This document shows, piece by piece, positions 1-11,600 of a DNA stretch of 64,000 bases (position 1 is the first letter of the stretch; every line of letters starts with the position of its first letter). Below the pieces are notes generated by a model. It saw only the letters and a list, made by a program, of their open reading frames with translations, was not told where the DNA came from and made no database searches. The position numbers and the translations under genes are program-made. Source of the stretch: Cheilinus undulatus (taxonomy: Eukaryota; Chordata; Actinopteri; Labriformes; Labridae); contig NC_054885.1 of the NCBI RefSeq assembly GCF_018320785.1, positions 3,732,921 to 3,796,920 on the forward strand, given 5' to 3'.

Positions 1-136
1 ACAAACAAAAAAAAAACAAAACCTGGCATTCTGTCACAAATTTCAGGTTAAAGATATATTGCACTGTCTGTGATTTGAAAATTGCAGCACGCCGTATTGC
101 AATTGAATCTAATTTGCAATTAACTGCCCAGCCCTA
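1..136. mobile_element. hAT element, right-end fragment cut by the window edge
   Basis: The stretch ends in GCCCAGCCCTA and contains the same AATTGC-rich terminal sequence as the complete element at 61709-62153, so it is one end of the same non-autonomous hAT family. The rest lies left of the window. No coding potential is visible. Confidence 0.6.
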
Positions 137-1085
137 GCAACCATCAAATGTTTATTTTGCTAAAAATGTTGGAAATGTGCAGTTTTCTCATTGCCAAAGG
201 TAATATTTTTAACATGTTTTTGCTTTCCAAAAATTAGTCATTACAACATTAAAGACTTTGCTGACAAATTCAAGCAGAAAACCTAATTGGATGAAATTGG
301 AACCAGCAAATGTGAGCTAAAAAGAAGGAAATTCCGAACATTTGTATTTAAAAATGCTTATATTGTCCATCAAATGGTCCAATTCCCCAAATTTTCACAT
401 CATAAATAAAACATAGCAGCAGAATTCTTAGTTAAAGGAAGCCAGAAAGGGCCAAATATTGGGGAGTTTGTGGAAAATTGAGGAAATGTGATTTATTTCC
501 CCAAAATACAAGTGGTATTTTCAACATTGCTTTACTGGCTAACAAATTGACCATCTTTTATGTTTTCCAACCATTCAGGAAAAGCTAAAGGCAGCACAGT
601 AAATATTGTGACGCTAGAAGCAGCAAATGACATTTTGCTCGATTAACTGATAGAAAATCAATATTTTCAAAAACCAATCAATTAACCGTTAAAGCTCGAC
701 TACTGCTGTCTCTGTAATGTCATCATATGAAATGTAAATATGTGTCTGCTTTATTGTAAAGACATGCTTTGTAATTTCTCCACAGTATCTGCAGTGATGA
801 GGTTATTATTTTTCTACAGATTCTTCTTTGCTATTTTCTCCTAAACCCATAATGTATGAATTATTTCGAAGCAGGTGAACAATATTCAGCTAAATAACCG
901 ACATATCCTGCTTACTGCAGGTAAAACTGAGGTTATTATTGATTATTGTCCTATTGTGGCTGTGCTGGAGGAGATGTCAGCCTCCCCACACACAGACACA
1001 CAAACCGTTTTTACTATAACAACCATCTCCCCTGCCCTCGTGCTTTCATACACGCGCACGCTCACAGACGTTACACAGACAAACA
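137..1085. other. No gene recognised, AT-rich intergenic sequence
   Basis: Short overlapping open frames exist around 875-1170 on both strands, but they lack family similarity, splice context or codon bias, so I do not call them genes. No repeat ends were recognised. Confidence 0.5.
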
Positions 1086-1489
1086 AATAAACAGGAAATG
1101 CGGTCAAATTTACCTGGACTCCTTTGTTTCCCGTCAAATTACCGGCGATAAAATAACGTCAGAGCGGTAGATAATAGGTCGGTCACGGTCGGGTTGATAT
1201 CAGCCCTCAGTCCTCCCTGAATCTCCGGTACAAACCCGGGGAGTCGTTGTGCGCGAGGCGGATTCCCACTCCGTTCATTATCGTTATTTTTGAAATATCC
1301 TTATCAGTGAACGGACGGTGATATTATCTCCATTATCCGTCCTCCACCGGTGAGCATGAGCTGACGTCTTAAGAGCCCCGGTGGCACGAGACGGATCTCA
1401 TCCGGCGACGGGAGGTGATGAATAATTCACAGGAGGGGCGGGACCAACGGGCTCGGTGGGCTCGTGCGAGTGTGAGCGGCACAGACAAC
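1086..1489 (-). promoter_or_regulatory. Putative CpG-island promoter and 5' exon of a gene off the left edge
   Basis: This is the most CpG-dense stretch in the left part of the window, in otherwise AT-rich DNA. It holds a GC box (GGGGCGGGAC near 1435) and a CRE-like TGACGTC near 1363. Read on the minus strand, a good splice donor CAG|GTAAATTT falls at 1114/1113. That would make the sequence to its right a first, probably non-coding, exon of a gene transcribed leftward out of the window. No coding exon of that gene is present, so its identity is unknown. Confidence 0.4.
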
Positions 1490-1637
1490 AACAGAATCCT
1501 GTAAGACCGGAGCAGCTGTCATCAGAAGGGGTTAAGGCGAAAGGGCGACATCTGGTGGTGAAAACAGAATCCTCTTAGACCAGAGCAGCTGTCATTACGA
1601 GGCGTTAAGGCGAAAGGGCGACACCTAGTGGTTGATA
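1490..1637. repeat. Two-copy tandem duplication, unit about 74 bp
   Basis: Units 1490-1563 and 1564-1637 start with the same ACAGAATCCT and share GAGCAGCTGTCAT and TTAAGGCGAAAGGGCGACA, with scattered differences. Each unit ends in a core that reads CCACCAGATGTCGCCC or CCACTAGGTGTCGCCC on the minus strand, close to a CTCF-type core. The duplication sits beside the putative promoter at 1.1-1.5 kb. Confidence 0.75.
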
Positions 1638-1639
1638 AC

Positions 1640-2600
1640 GGACTAACAATGACAAGAAGGAGACGAGTATGGACTGTATACAGAAGGAAAAAAAGTTTTC
1701 TTTTAAATAACGGTGATATATTAGAATTGTTAATTTTTTTTTACTTTTTCCGGTTAAAGATTATGAAAAATATCAAAGTAAAATTAGGTTTGAATAAGAG
1801 TTAAGTCTGTGTTTTCTTGGTTTTCATAAGATTAATTTTTTAAATTCTTATGAGTAAAAAACACAAATCCTTTATTATTGATTGTGTGTTTTAAAAGACT
1901 AATATGTCTTATTTAAATGCTGTGTCTGTAGCTGTATATTTTCTTACATAGCCATTATACATGCATATTTCATGCTTCTGATCTGATCATGCATAGTCAG
2001 CATTCTTTCACCATTTGCACATCTTGCTGTCAATGCACACAGTCATGTTTACACTGGAAAAAGAAACCTAATAAGAGCTTGTACATATGCATATCTGATC
2101 CTTTTTCTCCATAAAGCTCTGCTGTACTTTGAAGTTACTTTTTTGCACATTTCATTCAGATATTTGCTTTAAATTACACATAGGTTAATTTGTGTTCTTC
2201 TCCAAAGGCTTTTATTTTTTCTGTTTATTTTTTAATTTAATTTTTGCTTATAGTATATTTTTATTATTTTAGATTCAAGTATAATTTTAATTTGGTAAGT
2301 CTTTCACTTCTAGGTAGAAGTATTTGTATTTTTTTGTCAATATTTCTTTTCTTATTTATGAAAAATCAATCAGTCAATCAATCATTCACTCACACAATCA
2401 ATCAATCAATACATATAGATAAACAAACAAGCAGATAAATGAATAAATGAATGGTGAATAATGGCAAATAAAAAAAAACATATAAAAACATGCAACAACA
2501 ACATTTTTTTTGAAAGAAATACCATAACTTTTTTTCAGAAATATGACATGTGACATCCAACTTTTCCTTTTTAAACAACTAACTGACAAAAACTATTTAA
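1640..2600. other. No gene recognised; AT-rich with an (AATC)n microsatellite
   Basis: A degenerate AATC/AATG tetranucleotide run covers about 2366-2415, followed by A-rich tracts up to 2617. No splice-consistent coding exon or transposon end was seen. Confidence 0.5.
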
Positions 2601-2604
2601 AAAA

Positions 2605-2880
2605 AAAAAAAAAAAAACTTTTATCATTATTTGGGAATAGTATTGAATTAGTTCAGATAAAGCACATTTGTAGCTCACCATGGACCATGATTTTTCCTCC
2701 AAGAATCTAGCTTGGTTACTAGGTTTGTTTCTGTTTCGTGTATGTGTCTCGTCTGGTGTAAAAGCACTTTGTGACTTCTGTCTGTGAAAAGTGCTCTATA
2801 AATAAAGTTTACTTACTTACATAGACAGCTAACTCCAGTAAAGAGGAGTAAACTGCTAACACTGGGACATGCTCAACACC
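2605..2880 (+). repeat. Diverged duplicate A, carrying a LINE/SINE-like tail
   Basis: 2605-2690 matches 3350-3420 (ATTTGGGAAT, ATTGAATTAGTTCAG, AGCACATTTGTA). 2670-2880 matches 3668-3770 (CAGCTCACCATGGACC-like start, CAGTAAAGAGGAG, AACTGCTAAC). Within it, 2735-2820 ends in AAAGTGCTCTATAAATAAAG and a short TTAC run. That ending resembles the 3' tail of fish L2-type retroposons and appears inserted into the duplicate. Confidence 0.55.
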
Positions 2881-2924
2881 CAGCTTTTCCTTTTTGAACA
2901 GCTAACTAACTAACCAACTAACTT

Positions 2925-3305
2925 ACGACAGAGTTTAAAAAAAATAAATAAAAAAGAATTAATTTTTTTAACATTATGAGAATAAAGTCATATTATCACG
3001 AGAATAAAGTTGTAATATTACGAGAAAAAAGTCGTAAAATTATGAGAACAAAAGAATACAAGAAACAAAGTCTGCCGGGGCGCCATCTCTGTTAAAATGA
3101 GCAATGTTGAGCATGTTGTAAAGCTAGACTTTAGTATCGGTTTCACAAATAAGGAAATCCTTAATCTTTTTTTTATCATAATATTACAACTGTTTTCTCA
3201 TAATATTAAGAAAAAATTCTCGTAATATTATGACTTTATTCTCATATTGTAAAAAAAAATCTTTTATTTTATTTTCTCTTCATGTGGCCCTAATACTCCG
3301 TCAAA
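2925..3305. mobile_element. Palindromic MITE with ATAATATTACGAGAA-type repeats
   Basis: The left half carries repeated AGAATAAAGTCATA / ACGAGAATAAAGTTG units and the right half carries their complements (CTCGTAATATTATGAC, TTATTCTCATA). The element could therefore fold into a long hairpin around 3060-3180. Possible ends are ACGACAGAGT and ACTCCGTC. It lies in ACTA-rich DNA, so a target duplication cannot be told from the microsatellite. Confidence 0.5.
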
Positions 3306-3341
3306 CTAACTAACTAACTAACTGACTAACTAACTAACTAA
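3303..3341. repeat. (ACTA)n microsatellite
   Basis: Tandem CTAA/ACTA tetranucleotides with one interruption (CTGA). A shorter version precedes the MITE at 2900-2925. Confidence 0.85.
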
Positions 3342-3344
3342 GAT

Positions 3345-3830
3345 TTTTTAAATAAAACTTTTGACATTATTTGGGAATTGCATTGAATTAGTTCAGAACA
3401 AGCACATTTGTACCTGATTTGACCTGAAAACATAAATATTTGGAATATTTTCACGTTTACGTAGTGACGTTGCAGTGCCAGTGACGCAGGAAGACGACCG
3501 TTGACGTTGTCGAAGTTTATCGGTTAGTTGCTCCATTTCTATAACAATTTGTGGCTAACATTCGAAAAATAGACTAGTGGTCTTTGAATTTTCGAAGAGG
3601 CTGGGCTTTAGATATAGAAAAATAATTTAGAAACCAACAAAGAAGAAAAAAAGACTCGCTCTTCAGCTCACCATGGACCCTGTTGTGTTTTTCTGCCAAG
3701 AAGCTAGCTAGGTTACTACGTGGACGGCTACGTCCAGTAAAGAGGAGCTAACTGCTAACATCGGGACAGGCTACCCTGGATGAAGGAGAATGAGGACGAT
3801 AAGGAGGACAGTTTGGATGAGCTGCATTAA
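3345..3830 (+). repeat. Diverged duplicate B of 2605-2880
   Basis: It shares two blocks with copy A, but here they are separated by about 240 bp (3420-3665) absent from A. The extra segment begins GTACCTG and ends CTCTTCAG just before the second shared block, which resembles an intron. No open frame spans it, so I leave it as a duplicated repeat, not a gene. Confidence 0.5.
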
Positions 3831-3839
3831 TACTGTAAG

Positions 3840-4560
3840 TTACAAACATGTTCTAAGAGTAAGCCATTTTTATTATGTGGTGTGTTACTTGCCTAATTTT
3901 AACTAGAAGGCAGTTGCTAACAAGCTAGCTGGAGCCCTGTGGAGTAATGTAATATTTGCTAACATTATTCTAGTCAGAAGTTACGAAGTTTTTTTTTTTG
4001 ACAGCGAATGCTTTTTTAAAAATCTAATAATAATAATAATAATACTTTTCTGTTGCTGATAATTTGGATCTTGGTTGGTGGTTTGATTGTTTTGTTTACT
4101 TGCACTGGGGATGGGACTAAATATGGTGTAACACCATACAACATCATGTTATATAATCTTTGAAATGATGATGTTGAATAGTAGAAAAATTAAACATTTC
4201 TTTGATAATGTGATCAACTTCCTCCCTTCCTTCCTTTTCATTATCTTCATGTTAGCATTTAAAATATAGGCAAAGGCTCCCTTTTTTTGGTGAATGTCTT
4301 TTTATGGAGCAGAGCATGTACTAGTATACATACACATATGTTCTTAAATGATTTAGACAAAATTAATTCAGACTGTTGACCAGAATGATAGCATTGACTT
4401 TGACTCCAATCCAATGAATACACTGACGGGGTTGTCAAATCTATCCTCACTATACCACTGTCATAGCCAGAGGGTTTGATTCAGGATTGAAATATCTACA
4501 TAGATTGAAAAATATAAATAAAAAAGTCAAATGATAAGAAACGTATAAGTCAAATGATAA
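3840..4560. other. No gene or repeat recognised
   Basis: AT-rich sequence with a short TAA run near 4025-4043. No supportable exon, RNA gene or transposon end seen. Confidence 0.5.
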
Positions 4561-4563
4561 GCA

Positions 4564-5668
4564 CAGTGCCTAATTTATTAGAGCACCCATCGTATTTGCC
4601 CAGACTTTTACTAAGCTACCTGCTATAGCTTAACAAACTCCCCTCTGGAAGGGTTATCAGAACAAGTACGGCAGATACAACTCAGGTCTCTCCTTTTACG
4701 TTTATTGCACACACATACAACAAACGCCCGCGCATTTGCTTGATGGTTACAAAAGTAGTTAGACCTTAGTTAGGTTGTAAACCTGCAATGTAAACACAAA
4801 ACAAAACCCAGAATTAACCAAGGTAAGTTTACAATTGCTCATGTGGCATTAATCCCTGTTTGAGACACTAGCAATACTAGCATATAGTCACTCACCGACA
4901 AGGCGTACCAGTCCTGATGAACAATAAAGTGAAAATGAAACCTAAGGATTAAATTTACTTTTGTAGCAAACCCTGTCTACTTCACACACAGTTGGGAGAT
5001 CGGGAAACTCTAATCAAAACAAACCTCAAAGTAAATGAGAGATAATATAATGACCTTCGTTCTGGTTTGATAAACATATATAAAATAAAATACACCTACC
5101 ACTTAAGGTAATGTAAACAGAACAACAACTTTAACTGCTGGAAAGTTATACAATATTTGTCTCAGAGTCCATCCAGCATCATGAAGTGCTTTAATGCAGA
5201 CTCTTTCATTTTCAGTGAGCTCTCCACGTTTTACCATTTTGAACAGGAACGAGGGATTTCAGACTGAATTCACCTTTTTATACCCAAATTTGAGCCGGCT
5301 CACTGGGCTTCTCTGAGAAGTCAGAAATGAATCAAGCATAACATTCAACCACTAAAACTCATTTTTCTCTTCAGGAATGCAAGTAAATAACTATAATTTG
5401 ACATATTAATTAAGAAATATTAATGTGCTTTACTATTTTTCAGGTTTTTTTTTTTTTGTAAATCAGTAAATTTGAAAATTCATGGATAACAATAATAATT
5501 CTTTTTTAGCATTAAAAATATTTGGGTTAAAGAGCTTCTACATATTGTGTATTAACCATTGCAGAAACATAATAAATATTTTGGTAATTACCAATGCTGT
5601 TAATTTAGGGCAGCTGTGGCATAAACCTTACCTTGGGGGGGTGGTCTAATAAATTTATTGAGCACTGT
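4564..5668 (-). mobile_element. Tc1-like transposon derivative, internally altered
   Basis: The ends CAGTGCCTAATTTATTAG (4564) and CTAATAAATTTATTGAG...CACTG (to 5668) form a terminal inverted repeat, followed by TA on the right. Inside, on the minus strand near 5160-5240, is the start of a Tc1-type transposase (the [14 protein letters not shown] region), preceded by its TATAAAAAGG-type leader at about 5270-5285. The rest of the transposase is not recognisable. A shorter sister with the same start codon region is at 46314-46617. Confidence 0.6.
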
Positions 5669-5859
5669 ATATTCAACGTGAATTCATTAGAAAAAAAAAG
5701 TTTAATTTGTACTCCCATTATATATCAAAATAGATAGAACCATCACAACCTATATAGCCACAACATTGAGCCCTATGTTGGGAGAGATATTGAAAAACAA
5801 CCCTCCACCAGATAGCATTGTCTCACATAGACCTCTGCTTCTCCTTCAGTATTGTCCTA

Positions 5860-6700
5860 CAGTTTTGTGCTATACTTTATCTACTTTTATCCCATTTTTT
5901 GCCCTTTGTTTACCCTTTTTTGCATCTTTTTGTCCATTTAAGCAACCTTTTGCCATTAAATACCATCTGTTTCCTTTTTTCCCCCAATTTTTGCCTCTTC
6001 TTTTTGTCAAACAGGGCCTTAAGCTCAGCCAACCAGTTCTTGCTGGAAGTGCCCAGAGCCAGAAATAAACACTGGGGAGACCGGGCCTTCTCTGTGGCGG
6101 GTCCCTGACTTTGGAATAAGCTACCCCTGGACATGAGAACCATAACCGACTTTGGCCTTTTCAAATCCAGACTTAAAACCTATTTTTTCAAACTGGCTTT
6201 TAACATTCAGGCGTGACACATTACTTGTGTTTGTTTTATTGTAGTTTTTATTGGTTTTATATTGTTTTAGTATTCCTTCTGTTTTGATTTTATTGGAAAG
6301 CACTTTGGTCACTTTATGTGTTGTAAAGGGCTCTACAACAAAAGTTGATTGATTGATTGATTGATTTTTTTCCCATGTTGTCCTTTTTCACAATTTTTTT
6401 GCCACTTTTTTCCCATTTAAGCTATCCTTTGCCATTACATACCACTTGTTTCCTCTCTTTTTTTGCCCATTTTTGCCACTCTTGACTGCTTTTTGCCCAT
6501 TTTAGTCACTTTCCACTCATTTTTTGCCACTTCTCACCCATTTCTGCTAATTTCTGACCATTTTCCTCCCTATTTTCACCCCTTTTTACCCATTTTTTGC
6601 TGCTTTTTGACCATATTGCCAACTTTAACCTATTTTTATTGCTACTTCAAGCTGTTTTTGCCACTTTTGACTTCTTAGATTGTAGCTTTTGCAAAGGTAT
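5860..6700. repeat. Pyrimidine-rich short-motif array (TTTTTGCC.CATTTT), interrupted by a LINE tail
   Basis: Degenerate units such as TTTTTGCCCATTT, CCACTTTT and GCTGCTTTTTGACC recur at 5880-6000 and 6365-6665. They are the reverse complement of the units inside the hAT at 6751-7670 and of the array at 40195-40700. The open frames here (5766-6108 and others) reflect the absence of stops in the repeat and are not genes. Confidence 0.7.
6004..6367 (+). mobile_element. 3' end of an L2/Rex1-like non-LTR retrotransposon
   Basis: Conceptual translation with frameshifts gives the C-terminal end typical of fish LINE ORF2 proteins: a GDRAFSVAGP motif, then LWNKLPLDMRT, then FKSRLKTYFFKLAF. It is followed by a 3' UTR with AAAGCACTTTGGTCAC and a (TTGA)n tail at about 6345-6365. 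Only this terminal piece is present, as expected for a 5'-truncated insertion. It sits inside the pyrimidine array. Confidence 0.7.
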
Positions 6701-6742
6701 TTATCAACAGTTTTGCTCTTGGTTGAGGGTTGAGTAACACTG

Positions 6743-7678
6743 CTCTATAGCAGTGGTTTTCATAGTGTGAGGCGGGCCTCCCCTGGGGGGCGCCACAGAG
6801 CTTCAGGGGAGGCGTGGAACCATAAACCAGAACAAAAAGGTGTTTTTTCTTTGCAAACCTCAAAATAGGTTAAAGTTGGCAAAATGGTCAAAAAGCAGCA
6901 AAAAATGGGTGAAAAGGGGCAAAAATGGGGAGGAAAAGTGGAAAAATGGTCAGAAAGAAGCGGAAATGGGTGAGAAGTGACAAAAAGAGTGGATGGAAAG
7001 TGACTTAAATGGGCAAAAGTGTCAAGAGTGGCAAAAATGGTCAAAAAAAGAGGAAACAAGTGGTATGTAATGGCAAAGGATGGTTAAAATGGACATAAGT
7101 GGCAAAAATGGTAACATAAAAAAAACCAATTTGGATAAAAGTGGCAAAAAAATTGTGAAAAAGGAAAGAATTGTGAAAAAGGGAAACAGGTGGTATTAAA
7201 TGGCAATGGGCAGCTCAAATGGATGAAAAGTGGCAAAAAATTGTAAAAAAACAAAAAGGGGCAAAAAATGAGATACAAGTGGCAAAAATAGGGAAAATGT
7301 GGCAAAAAGACGTCACAAAAATTAGCAAAAAAAAATGGGGAAAAAAGGGATATTTAATGATGAAAAGTAGCTTAAATGGGCAAAAAGGTGAAAAGGGGCA
7401 AAAATGGGATAAAAGTGGAAAAAATGGGGAGAAAGAAGCAAAAAGAAGTTGTAAAATGGCCAAAAAAATATCAAAAAGGGTATTTAATGGCATTATAACT
7501 GAATAACAGGGAAAGGCAGATGTTTAGGGGATTTGCAAACCAAAATTAGACATAAATGTTTGAAATGTTTATTTTTCAGTTTCAATTAGAATCCTTTTTG
7601 TGGGTGGGGGTCCACTGAATGTATAATTTCTTCTTAGGGGAGGCTCACTCTCACACTTTGAAAACCCCTGCTCTATAG
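6743..7678. mobile_element. Complete non-autonomous hAT with 8-bp target duplication CTCTATAG
   Basis: The element proper is 6751-7670 (920 bp). It starts CAGTGGTTTTCA and ends TGAAAACCCCTG, an imperfect inverted repeat. Identical CTCTATAG octamers flank it at 6743-6750 and 7671-7678. It encodes no transposase. Instead 6865-7500 is a purine-rich array of degenerate GGCAAAAATGGG/AAAAGTGGC units. Confidence 0.9.
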
Positions 7679-7740
7679 CATAGTCCCTATAGTAACTATG
7701 AGTCTATCCATTTAGCTCCATGCACAGCAGAGGTTCACAA

Positions 7741-7837
7741 AACAAATCCCCTTTTTTCAGGTTTATGGTTCCGCGCCTCCCCTGAAGCTCTGTGGCGCCC
7801 CCCAGGGGAGGCCCGCCTCACACTTTGAAAACCACTG
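7741..7837. mobile_element. Solo end of the same hAT family, inverted relative to 6751
   Basis: This 97-bp piece is the reverse complement of the first about 90 bp of the element at 6751 (CGCCTCCCCTGAAGCTCTG, GGCGCCCCCCAGGGG, ending TTTGAAAACCACTG). Together the two segments form a long inverted repeat about 0.9 kb apart. Confidence 0.8.
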
Positions 7838-8606
7838 GTGTAGATGATAAGCTCTGTATTTTTCTGCTGAAGCTGTTCTGTTAACTCTGCTTCTGTGAAA
7901 TACATTTATAACAATGATCTAACAAGTCGGAAAATAGACAACAGAATGTCAGAATGTTGTTGTAGATTTTTACTTTATTAATATGATGGAATCATTTAAT
8001 CGTGAGCAGAAAGCAGTGAAAACAGAGGAAAATATGATTTTAATATATCATTAATCAAATTAGGCTATGTCTCACTCATATCTTCCTCTACATTTGGTGA
8101 CGTGAGGTTTAGGCACATTAAATTCTCAAAAAATCATAAACTCAGACAAACAAAGAGATTTATTTCTTTAAAGAAGAGAAAATACAGTCTGTTTCACATG
8201 TTTGTATAAGGCTGAACTTGCTGTATGAATCAGATTGACTTCACTTTATATTACCAAAACAAAATCCCCATGTTGGTCTCCATTTGGTAAAATTATATTT
8301 TGGCTTTTGTAACAATTTTTGGTAATAGAAATTAGAAATTCCCTAGACTAATACTGGGTTGCTAGGTCTTTGTTGCTGTTGTATTTAAACGTGTCTGTAT
8401 TGTTTAATTTTATTAGGTTCCTTTTTGGTTTTGTGTCAGTCTTTTTCTCTCTTAAGTTTGGATTTATATTGAAAGAAAATGATATAATAGTGGATTTTAC
8501 ATGTAGTCAAGTTAAATATATAAAGAGGATTTAGCATAGACCCATCATTATAAACTGATCTATTATTAAATCACGATCATTCCCCCTGAACAGGAGTGCT
8601 ATTGGG
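7838..8606 (-). other. 3' flank and probable 3' UTR of the ODC-like gene
   Basis: No other gene seen. An AATAAA-type signal on the minus strand (TTTTATT on the plus strand near 8407-8413) would give a 3' UTR of roughly 200 nt for the ODC-like gene ending at 8607. The choice of poly(A) site is a guess. Confidence 0.35.
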
Positions 8607-11600
8607 TCATGCGTGGATAATGTCGTAGGTGTTGGAAAGGTTTAGGGCTTGCAGTATGTCTGCACTGATAACAGAGTAAATATTAGCTCGTTCAAAGCCA
8701 TTGAAGTCAGTGGTTAAACTAACAGAGTACGCCCCCATGTGGTCGACCAGAAGCCAGTCCCCAATGTTCAGCTCTGGGTACCAAAGGCTGTCGGTGACTT
8801 TGTCCAGGCAGTCACAGGTTGGACCCCAGACCACAGTGGGGTATGTTTTCTCACTGCTATCGACAGTCTGTGCAGAACACAAAAGTTAGGTCATACTAGT
8901 TATGATTTTCATCACAAATTCATCAGTTTAAATCATATTTGACATCTTTTTGGATCAAACAGTTAAAGTTAGCCTCTAATAATTATTAGATTAAGCACCA
9001 GACAATTTTGGTATTACCCTGGGAAGGTACGGCTCAACAGAAGTGTGGGCAGCGTCGTTGATGAGGCAGCTAAGGGAGCCATACACGCCATCATTAAGGT
9101 AGTACATCATCACTTTATCAGGGCTGTTGTCACCGTCTGGAAAAATGAATACAGAATGATGAAAATAATGGAGAGAAAAAAACACAGATAAAAAAACTTT
9201 TAGTAGTTTTTTGCATTGTTCATCGGAAAAGTTTGCACACACTGACCCTGAAAGAGAAAAACTGCATAGACAGATAGTGTGGAATTTAGGAGTAAGACTG
9301 TTTCCACTAAAGTGAATGCTAAAATTAATCAGTTGGTAGATTATTGAACAGGCAGCAGTCAAACGGCTTTCAGGGACATGTCTATACTTTACTGTAAACT
9401 TCTTTCACATCATCTGTGATCACTCTTCTAGCCATGATGTTGGCTGCCAACGTGAAGGCCGATTCCACGTAGTACCGCCCCGGTTCAGCAATAATCTGCA
9501 CCCCAGAATCAGGTGGAAAGTATTTGTCCAGGGCATCATTGATAACTTCTGTAAACTAGAGATAAATACACAAAAAAGTATAAGTAGCTAGAATCCCATT
9601 TCACTAAATACTTCAGATATTTCTCTGACTCTAGCTGGGTTTCCATTACACTTGGAAATGCGCAAAATCGAAATAGCACAATAAAAAACTGGTAATGGAA
9701 ACACCTAAATTTTGAAAAAAACCTAAAATATCGCTGTAAAGTTTTTACGCTTTCATGAGGAGGTTTTTCAAGCGTTTTGATACAGAAATATATTGCAAAT
9801 GTGCAATGGAAACACTTTTTCCGCATTTACAAGTCAAGGGACGTGACGTACGGTGTAACATGACCAGTCACTCCGAGACAACATGGCACGGTACATGTAG
9901 ACAGAAGAAGAGACGAGACTTTTCTTAACATCATTCTTCTACTCTTAGATGTGGCTTTTGCCGTACATACGGACTTTACCTCTGAACTATCATTCGTTAC
10001 CTTCATCTTTGTTCAAAATTATCAAGGCAACCGCCGTAGATGTAACCAAAACCGTACCGACACGCAACAGGTTTTGAGCATCAAGCTTCCCTGCAGCGGA
10101 TTCACGCGAGATGAGATTTTACAAGAATTGCAAGGCCTATGCCCAAAACTCCCTTCAATGGAAATGCATTCAAAGCCTAATTGTACTTAATTGAAATTTA
10201 AGAAATATCGCTTTTATTTTGTGAAAACTGTAATGGAAACCCAGCTTCTGACAGTGTTTGAAAAGGTATTTTCCCCCTTCCTGATTTCTTATTATTTGCA
10301 TATCTGTCACACTTCAATGTTTCAGATCATTAAAAAACTGTTAATGTTAGAAGAAGATAACACAAGTACATACAGTATGCTGTTTTAAATTATGTTTGTC
10401 AAGGGGAAAAAGGCCTCTGAACCTACATGGCCCCAAAGTCATTGCCTTCTTGTTAAATCATGAATTAACTGTGAATAATCACAGTTTTTGGTAAGCTAAG
10501 TTCAAATTCACTATCCACACCCAGACCTGAGTACTGCCAGACCTGTTGAATTCAGAAATCCCTTAAATAGAACCTGTCTGACAAAGAGAAGTAGGCTAAA
10601 AGATCTCAAAAAGCAACACATTATGGCGCCATCTAAACAAATTCAAGAACAGATAAACAAAGTCAATAACATCTTTAAGTCTTTTGGTTATATTGGAAAG
10701 ATAATTATTGATCTGACCAATATCTTGGGATGCATCATCACATTGAACTAGCACTCAGAGTATATCTTTATTTTACCTCTTCAAATTTGACATGGAAGTC
10801 CTCTCTCCCAGAGAAGCCTCCACCAATATCCAGGAGACGCATTTCGAAGCCCATCAAATTCTGGAAAACAGTAAAATTTTAGAGAGCCTCAATGCAGTGC
10901 TGGACTTGTTTTCTATTAGCTGTATAATTCTGGTTTGGTCATCATAACCAAACATGGGAAGGTCATGCTCTGCATGCATAGAAATGCATGCTTTTTTAAA
11001 ACGTCATATCTGTTTTCTAATCTCAAGGCCTCCACTACTTTTTTAAGTCAGAGAATTGAAGACATCTCTGCAAGTCGTCTGAACAAGCTTCAATGAATCA
11101 AAGGCTGTTGTAGTAGAAATGTAAATACTGCTTTTTTTTTATAATATTCTATGATATGCCGATGACTTACCGCTATGTCGAAGACTTGTCGAGCGTCTGC
11201 TATGGCTTGCTTGAACGCCTTACATTCAGTGCATCCGCTTCCAACATGGAAGCTGACCCCAATAACCTCCAAGTCCAGCTCTTCAGCACGTTCCAGCAGC
11301 TTTCCCACCGTCTCCATCTTGGCTCCAAACTTCAAATTGAGTCTTAAGAGAGCCTTGGAGTCGTCTACTGCAATGCGGAGTATCAGCCTGAAAAATGATG
11401 ATCATGAGTTTACACCAGGGTAGTCACAATACCAGGATATGAATATTGATTTGATACCAGTTAAAAATGAATGACAACAATTTCAGTTTCAACACCACAT
11501 CAACAAAGAATAGAAGTTCAAGGCACCCAATATTTGGGGATTTCTAGAGATGCACAGAAAAAAAATTAGCTGATGCTGCTGTTTGAAATAACAGTTTAGC

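Noticed and set aside
875..1170. Overlapping short open frames on both strands
   Set aside because: No family motif and no linking splice sites; a CACA-rich stretch explains the openness.
5766..7506. Several 70-100 aa frames rich in F, P, K or G
   Set aside because: They translate the short-motif array, whose units lack stop codons, and occur on both strands.
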